A DNA stretch of 64,000 nt from Phycomyces nitens. Lineage: Eukaryota; Mucoromycota; Mucoromycetes; Mucorales; Phycomycetaceae. Shown here piece after piece: positions 55,895-64,000 of the stretch (its first letter is position 1; each line of letters opens with the position of its first letter). Made by a program: the position numbers and the translations under genes. The stretch covers positions 5,176,001-5,240,000 of the forward strand of contig JAHRBC010000004.1 in the NCBI GenBank assembly GCA_022702545.1, written 5' to 3'. The notes under the pieces were generated by a model. That model had not been told where the DNA came from, made no database searches, and worked only from the letters and a program-made list of their open reading frames with translations.

Positions 55895-56632
55895 CTAGAG
55901 TACGGCCCACTTCTTGACAGCGCTGTTTACATAGTTTTGGATCGTGCACGACTTTTCGACCACAGACACCTTGCTTGGCAGCTTCTTGGTCAGGGCAGTG
56001 TATGAAGAGTACTGAAGGACAAAGAAATCAATCTGGCAGCCACTGAAGCTCCATCCGCGGTCGTCGACGCGTACACAGCCATTGTGGGTCATGCCGTTGG
56101 AAAGCTTGACGCCATCGAGCTGCTTGATGTAGAGTTTTGTGCCTTGCTTGATATCGTTGGAAGCAACACTGACCCAGGGCACAAGGTTATTGTCGTTGAA
56201 TCCACCGTGGCCAAAGGGCGAGGACTTGCGGTTGACTTCCATAAAACTACTGACACCATCATCGAGATTGACCATCTTTCCGTTTTGGAGCAAACCAGTG
56301 CCTTCCATTTGGAATTTCTGTAGACATATAAATATATAAGTATGTGTGTTGGGATCCAATGGTCTTTTTTTTTTGTTACTTACGTCGAATGTGTTGGGAG
56401 CAACCTTTGCAATAACCTTTCCCTTTGATGTCTTTAAGCTTTTTGTTTTGGATCCAGAGAGAGTGACAATCTTGCCATTGTTTGTCATGTCCTTGTCGCC
56501 CTCTTTGGGGATCCAGTATTGTGTAATGTAGGCGTTTTTGTAGCAGCTGCTAATCGCCCGCTTATCCAATGGTGCGGCCGAGGTAAAGGAGAGGACGGCG
56601 AGGGTGGTGGCAAGGAGATAGATGAGCTTCAT
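55895..56632 (-). CDS. secreted 3D-domain protein (double-psi beta-barrel-like)
   Basis: Signal peptide MKLIYLLATTLAVLSFTSAA followed by a Lys-Arg (PLDKR), a possible Kex2-type site, then the mature domain. Two exons, with an intron of about 60 bases between about 56380 and 56320; reading through it would add an Ile/Tyr-rich tail. Conserved blocks are AYITQYWIPKEGD, KFQMEGTGLLQNGKMVNLDDG, PLVPWVSVASNDIKQGTKLYIKQLDGVKLSNGMTHNGCVRVDDRGWSFSGCQIDFFV. The last, with its Asp residues (DGVKL, VRVDD, QIDFF), is the 3D domain of MltA/expansin-like folds. Similar secreted proteins occur in bacteria and early-diverging fungi. A role in wall or polysaccharide remodelling is inference; no catalytic activity has been established for this type. 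Confidence 0.8.
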   Translation of the reverse strand: MKLIYLLATTLAVLSFTSAAPLDKRAISSCYKNAYITQYWIPKEGDKDMTNNGKIVTLSGSKTKSLKTSKGKVIAKVAPNTFDVSNKKKRPLDPNTHTYIFICLQKFQMEGTGLLQNGKMVNLDDGVSSFMEVNRKSSPFGHGGFNDNNLVPWVSVASNDIKQGTKLYIKQLDGVKLSNGMTHNGCVRVDDRGWSFSGCQIDFFVLQYSSYTALTKKLPSKVSVVEKSCTIQNYVNSAVKKWAVL

Positions 56633-56787
56633 GATTTATAATAATAATAATAATGCTTGTATGTATTTTGTTTTCTAAGAGAGAGAGAGAGAGACCGGCT
56701 CGAGATTGAGTTTAATGTAGAATGCGATCAACGCAAGTAAGAGATTGAATAGAGAGAATATTTGGGAAATGCCAAAGAGTGAGGGGG

Positions 56788-56795
56788 TTTATATA
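56788..56795 (-). promoter_or_regulatory. TATA box of the 3D-domain gene
   Basis: TATATAAA on the minus strand, about 155 bases upstream of the ATG at 56632, implying a leader of roughly 120 bases that contains a GA microsatellite. Confidence 0.55.
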
Positions 56796-57869
56796 TCTTG
56801 GGATTTCATTTGACTAATTGCCTATAAAAGGTAACTGATCGTTAATTAAACATGTATAGCTGGATGTCTGTGTGTAAGGATGGCTGTATATTGATTGTAC
56901 AGGTTAAGCAACATGAATTGCTGCTTATTTTCTTATTTCTCTCTGTTTGGAAGAGTATTGATCGCAACTTCAAACCAAGATCATCCAATCAAATGTCTTT
57001 TTATTATTATTATTTTTAAAAAAGAAAAAGAATCTCCGAGTTTCCCCCTTTGGAATTGCATCTTACAGGCTTTTCTTTTGCCTTTTCTTGCCATGTAAGA
57101 CCAAGCGTAGGTATATTTAAATCCATAGGAAAGCAGTTGCAAATACCACAACTCGCCTGATTTACACGCCAAAGAGTTGTTTTTCCGATTGAAAATATAT
57201 ATATAAAATAATAATAATAAATAAAGAAATAATCCCGTAATTACCGTGAATATATTTTTGCTTAATTTTGTATTCCGTTTATTCACAAAATACCATAAAT
57301 AACAATTTTTATAACGATTATCCATTACAATAAGCCATGTCTTTGAATAGGGAATCAGCACTGTGGGACAGCAGGGCAGGTAATTAGCCATCGATTCGTG
57401 GTGTATAGCGTATTAGCATACTCTACACATCATCAATTCATCTATAGCCTTATGTAATGCTGCCTAGGTGTGATTCCCAGGGTATGCCAATTCTCATAAT
57501 ATACATATATGTATATATTTATCATTGGAAATAAACCACACAGACAGGGTGGATGTGGCGCAAACGTCAGACAGAGACTAGGCGGATTCACTCTTTTTTG
57601 TCAGCAAAGCCACGCCTATAATAGTTTATGACTAATAGGATACAGGTTGTTTGATGGAGGATTTACTGAGCAGATAAATCAATTGCTTGATATTTATTGG
57701 CAATTCATTAAAAAAACCCCTCTGGGCGTCTAGAAACAGCTTATCTGGTGCCATTGACAGCTAGAGAGCAGTCTGACATTTGGTTCCTGAAGGAATTGAG
57801 TGGAATTGGATGTCTCTGTACTGTAGAGATTTGAACAATTGAAGTTCAAATAGGCTTTGTGATTCTTTG

Positions 57870-57870
<1 letters not shown>

Positions 57871-57906
<36 letters not shown>
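57871..57906. repeat. CA microsatellite
   Basis: Uninterrupted CA dinucleotide run of about 36 bases. Confidence 0.95.
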
Positions 57907-57911
<5 letters not shown>

Positions 57912-59702
57912 CAAATAGAACTGTGCTATCTATTGGGTCTCCGTGGCAAAATCAGACTTGCACAAGAAATAAAGGGGAAAATAAGCATGGTATAGTTATG
58001 GGTCCTATTGGTACCTGTTTATTCTAAAAAAGCAACCAGAGCCAAAGGTAACCGATCTCAACTCTGCCCAAAAAAAAATAATAAGATAAGATGGGGATAT
58101 GATTGTCATGAAATCAATTGATGCTGTCCTCATAAACCAAATGAGCAGTAAAAAGATTAAAAAAAGCAAGTGTAATTAACTTATCCCACTTTTGACTTTC
58201 TTGAACATTCATACAATTCCCTGTTTTCTTTGGATCAACTCTGTTTCTTGTCCGGGTACACCTTGGACTGGATTAAGCTACCCATCGGTTCGGCATACTC
58301 TAGGAATTATCTTGATTATTTGATTGCACTACATTCGGAGCCAATTTATGCTTCTTCTTGTTCTAAAGAAGAAAAAAATTGTACGGATAATTACAGGTTT
58401 AGTAGTTTCCGCCAGCCTGTATTTATTTATACATCTTTATGGTTTTCTACAGCAAAAATAAAGAATTCAAAATTAAAATCCTCTAAATGAGAATCGCGTG
58501 GATTAAATAGGGCCTCAGGATCATAAGAGTTTATTATTTATTTTATTTATTTTTTCTACAGGCATACATATTTTACACAGAGCATAGGCCACAACGACAC
58601 CCGACTGAATCGAGGCAGGGACCCTAGCAGTCCAATAGATATCCACATATATGCAATGATAAACATGTATCTCTCCATACGTTTTTTATTTGTATATTTT
58701 ATTTGCACTGTTGGCTCATGGCCAATGGTCTGTTCTGGTAAATTTACATGAGAAATTCAACAGGGAGGCCATGAAATGTGTACGAGGGTTCATACGAGGA
58801 AACCAATGTATACTTGACAGGATCAACGGTAATTCAATGGCCAGGAATTGACGTCGATGGAAAATAAATCAGGAACCAATATATTTGCCAAGTATATTTT
58901 GTACCCGTCTTATCGACGCTTATAAACCAAATTCTTTATTCTGCAAACGTAAAATAGATAAATAAATAAATAGGAGATCGGGTGGGACTCGGTCCGTTAC
59001 TATAGAAAATCAAGAAGGAGCGGATTTGTATAGAAAATGTTTACAGAATTTCTGCTAATGAGATGTATAAAATGGAAATATGTCGATAATGAAGTCCAAT
59101 TGAGTACAAAGCTCTTTTTCGTCCATTGTTTTTTCTTCTTCTTTTTCTTTCTTTATTCCAATATGTATGTGTGTTTTTTATTTTTTTAATTTGATGATAT
59201 AAAATTACAGATTTGCGTGTGTAATATATTTCTGGCCCGGTGTATTGCTACAACTGATTGTGCGGAGTACCCATTCACTTTGAAGGTGAATCTCATCTTT
59301 GGCTTTAAAGACCAATACATAATGTGTAAAGAGTCGTATTGTACACATGACACTGCTTGTCCTATGAGCCCATACTTTGCAAATTATCACTTTATGTATA
59401 TATTGCAATAAAAGGCGTACCAATTGAACTCCAACATTTCCAATTAGAAATGGTTTTATTTACAGCCAGTACAGAGCAGGATTATAGTAATCAAGCAAAT
59501 TCTTGAGAGCGCCAAAACTTGAATATATTTCCAGAAAATCTATTCTTTGATTGTCGACAGAGTATGATGACCAACTGTTTACTTGCAAATATATATATAT
59601 ACACGAATTGTAGCCATTGTAATTATACATGTAGACATATTCAGCGACAGATAAACTCTGTTAATTAAAAGTCAGGCTGTATAGTAAAATTTAATTTAAT
59701 CA

Positions 59703-59731
59703 TATAAAATAAAATAAAATAAAATAAAATA
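59703..59731. repeat. AAAAT pentanucleotide repeat
   Basis: About five tandem copies of a five-base AAAAT-type unit. Confidence 0.9.
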
Positions 59732-61595
59732 GACTTTGGGTTGCCATGGCATTTATAAAGAGTAATTTTTTTATATATGTAAAATGTTTTATATAGGCAC
59801 TAGACACGTCTTTAAACTAATAATTTCCCTGACTCTTCTTGTCAAGATAACAATTACCAAATATGTATAAAGGAGCTAATGTTATACCCTTTGCTCTTTT
59901 TCTTCTTCTTTTTATAAATAATATCCTTATATCTGGCAATCATTTACACCTTTTACACGACCAATATACATGCTGTGGTATCTCCGCGCCAAAAAATAAA
60001 AAGTAGCATGTTTAATGGCTATTTTCCATTGTTCCCCATTTATGCTGATAATTACTATTATTTTTTTCTCCTTTGGGGCAATAACTGATGATAGTTTTTC
60101 CATTTACTAAAATTCACTTGCAGTAAAATGTATAGTATTTTCAATACTTTAGAAGAAGAAACACGCATTAGCTTTTTTTCATGTACACCGTATCCATGCC
60201 ATGCGTATGGCTTTCTTTTTGGTACCATTGTTATCAATGGCAAGACTGTGTACATTTTCCTGTCCATGGGCTTGTTATATGGAGATTATTGTCATGAGAA
60301 TCAAATAATAAAAAGGTATATTACTGCATTATACAATTCTGCAATTGATTATTTATGTGCAACATTATAATTTACACATGAAGACAGTATGCTCTTTATT
60401 GATATACTACTTGAAATTGTGTGTACCTTGGAAATTCATTGCTTTTTACGCTATTAATGGATTTATTATGCAAATTAAATAATAATAATAAAAAAGAAGT
60501 ACGGTTGAGATCAGGTGAATACAAGTCTATCAATTAAGCCATCTGAATGTCTTGTTGGGGTCAGCATTTTTATGACCCTATCAAATGTCTGTATCTCATT
60601 GGAGAACCGTCATGTGTATCCATCCATCCATCCATCCATCTATCTATGTATGTATCTATCTATTGTTGGCTGCCAAACATTTTTTTTTCTTACAACATGA
60701 ATTTGCGATACTTTTTGGGATTTTTTTTATGCTTGAAACCAATTGGCGCTAATTTTATCAGCCTCAGCATGCGCCTCACCCAAAAGTAGAAAGTACGCTT
60801 TAGAGAGGCCAGTTCGCCTTTTTATTATTTTGAAACTGCGACATATGTATTATATCTCCGCCAACATTTATATAATCATTATATAATCATTATAAAAGCA
60901 ATGATAATAATTATTAAGAATCGAGTATAGAATAACATGTATTGTGCAATTCATGGAATCTGTTTGATTTTTTTTTGGCCCAATACAATCTACAAGCAGA
61001 CAAACGTGTTGGACTTACGAAATAATTACCAATGTCATTTCTTTTGGAATTCTAGAGATCAAAAAGTAAAGAATATATATATAATTGGTCTTTGCATAAA
61101 CATTGGGTCTATTGGGGCAGAACCATTTGCTGTATCAAGCAACGATTGTCCTTTAAGTATTCTCAAATGAACAAGTATGTTTCAAAGTCTTTTTATTATC
61201 TTTCTTGTATATGAAAATATCTATAAACTATACACATTTTCTGGCAATGTGGGTTGGTAGTGCCAATAGGTTTGCAAGTATTTTCTTGACTAGCAAACAG
61301 GACAATTGGCAAGTATCGTGGGATTAGATGGAATGTTAAGATATTTTTGGGATTCTTTGCTGTAAACCTCTTTGGATCCGATTGGTACGCTGCTGTTTGC
61401 GCTACTTGCCAAAAGTAAAAATCAGAACAACCGGAAATACATGCCATTAAACAGGCAAATCCGGCCAGTTGCATTTCTTTAACATCAAGAGGTAGGCCAA
61501 TCGAATGTAAACATATGCATGCACTCAATTATGTATTATGGTTCAGTAGGAATGTAAATAACATCGTTCTATTTACTTTTACAGAATTACCAGAG

Positions 61596-61596
<1 letters not shown>

Positions 61597-61625
<29 letters not shown>
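61597..61625. repeat. ATA microsatellite
   Basis: AAT trinucleotide run of about 29 bases near the 3' end of the UFD1-like gene. Confidence 0.9.
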
Positions 61626-61626
<1 letters not shown>

Positions 61627-61668
61627 AACTCTATAGAATCTATATCGACTTTAGTTGGTATCAGCTAG

Positions 61669-63777
61669 CTAGTTGTTCTTCTTGTGTGGAGCATTGGCTC
61701 CCAACCAATGTTCTGCCTTGTCAAGGTCCTCTAGCTCTGTCTCGAGTGCCTTGACGCACCACCCCAAGTCGTACTTTCCCGCAGTTGATTCAACAAGCAT
61801 CTCGGCCAAGAACTTCTTTCGAGTGGTTGCCTCATCAACACATAAATAGAGAGTGGGAGTGGTTCCGGTCGCCAGTTGACGTTGCAATGGCCTAATCATG
61901 GGAACAAGTGCACTTGCTGCCTGTGTTGCCTCTTGTGGCATGTGTGTGCATGTTGCACAATACTATCAAAAGGATTAATACTGGGTATGGGGGATGGGAT
62001 TTAATATTCTTCATACCACAATCTTACCTTGTTTCGACACCATTCATGCTGACATCCCGTAACCAATTGCGAATGCAATTTGCGTGCAATCCGCTGAACA
62101 AGCTTTGTATTATTAGGATCATCTTCAGTAGCCCAAAACGGCCCAAAGCAGAACTGGCACAGACCAAGCTTGTTGCCTGCTCGCGGACGCACACAGTTTT
62201 GATTACTACACAGGGGGGCAAGGGTCTGTTGTTGGCGGGCTACCTCATGGATCTTTGCATGGACCTGGATTTCTTTGATAGGTATCTGCCTTTTGCATTT
62301 CTGGCAAGTTATTGTCCGTGAACCACAATAGCTCTCATGGGAAGATAGCCCAAGAAGTCTATCTCTTGTATCTGTCGATTGTAATCCCTGGGGTACAAGG
62401 TTCTAAAAACAAACAATAATGTATTATTAGGCTTGTCTAACCTAGAATACCAACTTACCCTGCAGAATCGACAGGTAATAAGACGCTCAGGACACTCTGT
62501 CCGCCGATGATGTGCCAACTGCACGTAGGATGGATAGCTGGCCTGAAGGCACACACATGTCTTGGGGGTATGGAAGTAGGCCTCATGCTTTGGTTGATCA
62601 CTTGATACGCCCACGGTATCGCATTGTGTACAGTGCCAATGGGTACGCTCCTCTTCACTATTCTTCTTAAAGACCTGGCCACATCCATGCGCACACAACA
62701 CATTGTTGCGAAGACAAAAGTTCTCGTGAAGCATCAAGGTGCGCTGAGGTAGCCAGGCCTTGCAATTGCCGCATTGGACCTCACCAGGCTGCCCTTCTTG
62801 GGCTGTAGATTGTGCTGCAGATTGTGATGCAGGTGTTTGCTCAATCATTGGAGCCAGCGTAGATTCCCACAAAACTACCGAATCTGTATAGGCATGCAGA
62901 CCTACCCACACAACTTTTTCTTCTAATGGACCAATTGCCAAGGTTCGCTCTTCACTTGAACTCAAATCACTCCAGTCGTGGTTATCCAGTGTGGGTTTTG
63001 GCCTGCTCGAGACCACTAAGTCTATATGTAACCCACCCCGGCCATTAGACCACAGTTGAAACAAAGGTTTGTTATCTTACCTACATCACCAGACTGAGCC
63101 TTTAAAGTGATTGATATACCCGTGGCTGTTCCCACATCAAGTTTCCAATACACAAACTGTCCTTGTGCAACTTTTGCGGTTTGTCTTGTGCCCAGCTTTG
63201 CCTCATTGATACGCGATTGTGGAATTGATGGAGTGGTTGGATCAATCACACCGATTGGATCGAGATCGACCTCGAGATCTGTATCTGTCACACCTACTGC
63301 TTGATCTGGTTTGAGATCTACGACGAGGAATGGATAGCTGCGTGATCCGTAGCGACACGTAATTGTCTGGCCGGTGGTCAGGGTGGTATAATGGCTGCGC
63401 AGGTGGGATTCAAGGGCAGCACGGTAATCAGTGATCTCTAGGTAATCGGCCGACAATGGACGAAGACGTGTCCAGGTGCCCTTTGGAAGAGGCTTAAAGC
63501 TGATCAAGACATTGCCCTGGTCAGCAAGGTCTAGTGATTGTGCCATCCAGGTTGGCAGCTGGATCTGATTAGTCAGATTAGAGAATTCCTTGACACCGCT
63601 GTGGATTGTTGCATTGTTAAGGGGATTGCGTAGCTGAAATGTCAATGGAGAGGGCAGTTGGTTGTTGCCTGCCAAAAGAAGCTCTTGGAGAGCGGATGCG
63701 GGGAGAATGATCTTGTCGCCATCGTTGAAAGAGGTCGATTGTTGAATGGGATACTGGTTTGACCATTGGAGTGACAT
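61669..63777 (-). CDS. UFD1-like protein with C-terminal zinc fingers
   Basis: UFD1 proteins hand ubiquitinated substrates to the Cdc48/p97 ATPase. The start MSLQWSNQYPIQQSTSFNDGDKIILPASALQELL opens a UFD1 double-psi barrel domain (QLPSPLTFQLRNP, VKEFSNLTNQIQLPTWMAQSLDL, ISFKPLPKGTWTRLRPLSADYLEI, LTTGQTITCRYGSRSYPFLVVDLKP). A 59-base intron (63022-63080) joins AQSGDV to DLVVSSRPKPTLDNHDWSDL; reading through it shifts frame. Next are Cys/His-rich finger segments (CGNCKAWLPQRTLMLHENFC, CAHGCGQVFKKNSEEERTHWHCTQC, CPERLITCRFC). Further down are CSNQNCVRPRAGNKLGLCQFCFGPFWA and a C-terminal helical domain ending APHKKNN. This is the long fungal UFD1-plus-zinc-finger architecture, not the short Ufd1 of the Npl4 complex. 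The start is at the first ATG after a T-rich leader. Confidence 0.85.
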
Positions 63778-64000
63778 TTTTATTATTTATTATTTTTGGA
63801 AGAAGAGAAGATGAAAGCATTCACAGCCAATCATTTAGACTTTTTGTATACAATTTATATATATATATATTTGATAATGAAAATTCTAGAATTGTAATTA
63901 TTCATCAGTAAAATTATTGTCATTCTATATTGCAAGATTGTGCGACCTTGGACATATGAATTGTTCTAGGGGTTCACAAAGACTGGAAAGCGGGAGGTTT

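Larger units (their letters stand above)
56633..61668. other. 5-kb gene-poor region
   Basis: The longest stretch without a recognisable gene. It is AT-rich, with CA, AAAAT and ATA microsatellites. Short open frames occur (for example 56981-57391 minus, 59217-59411 plus, 60128-60370 plus, 61196-61528 minus). None has a known domain or a clear gene structure. No transposase, reverse transcriptase or long terminal repeat is visible. The frame 59217-59411 has seven Cys and could be a small peptide; see findings. Confidence 0.55.

Noticed and set aside
61196..61528. 110-codon minus-strand frame with several Cys
   Set aside because: No recognisable domain or gene structure, and it lies downstream of a gene in AT-rich DNA.
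63022..63080. Apparent frameshift between the UFD1 domain and the following segment
   Set aside because: A standard 59-base GT-AG intron joins AQSGDV to DLVVSSRPKP in frame.

Overview
This window is nuclear DNA from a filamentous fungus. Genes carry many short GT-AG introns (mostly about 50-100 nt), spacers and introns are AT-rich and full of TA, ATT and CA microsatellites, and fungal markers are present (ERG28, TVP18, Set9, a HAL5/NPR-type kinase, an alpha-arrestin, a short ORP). Features uncommon in yeasts (a coilin homologue, an eIF4E class-II-like protein, an animal-type phospholipase B, an R-type beta-trefoil protein, a secreted 3D-domain protein) suggest an early-diverging lineage, probably Mucoromycota. 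That placement is inference; the species cannot be fixed from the sequence alone.

Layout. 1-12.2 kb: 3' part of the FCP1 CTD phosphatase (-), a small secreted acidic protein (-), coilin (+), prefoldin subunit 6 (-), an eIF4E-like cap-binding protein (-), an AhpD/CMD-like protein (+), an oxysterol-binding-protein homologue (-). 12.2-14.7 kb is a gene-poor spacer. 14.7-24.6 kb: GDSL phospholipase B (+), PP2A leucine carboxyl methyltransferase (-), beta-trefoil/proline-rich repeat protein (+), COQ2 (-) head-to-head with ERG28 (+), ribosomal protein L35 (+). 24.8-25.5 kb holds a dead copy of ribosomal protein S5. 26-28 kb: V-ATPase subunit C (-). 27.8-30.6 kb is gene-poor. 30.6-45.9 kb is dense: VAP (+), mitochondrial tRNA 2-thiouridylase (-), alpha-arrestin (-), HAL5-type kinase (+), CSC1/OSCA channel (+), tropomyosin (+), TVP18 (-), APP1 phosphatase (-), and a kinesin-14-like stalk without a motor (-). 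46-48.1 kb is gene-poor. 48.2-56.6 kb: protein-tyrosine phosphatase (+), an unknown acidic protein (+), a HutD-aspartoacylase fusion (-), the Set9/Suv4-20 histone methyltransferase (+), a secreted 3D-domain protein (-). 56.6-61.7 kb is a 5-kb gene-poor stretch. 61.7-63.8 kb: a UFD1-like zinc-finger protein (-).

Most genes are conserved housekeeping genes, unlinked in pathway. Several act on membranes and lipids (ORP, VAP, ERG28, COQ2, PLB, APP1, TVP18, CSC1), but no operon-like grouping is evident. No convincing transposon, CRISPR array or tRNA/rRNA gene was seen, although tRNAs were searched only by eye. The most unusual items are the HutD-AspA/AstE two-domain protein, the fungal coilin, a 123-residue tropomyosin that looks one actin period short, the S5 pseudogene that kept an intron, and the motor-less kinesin-like gene.
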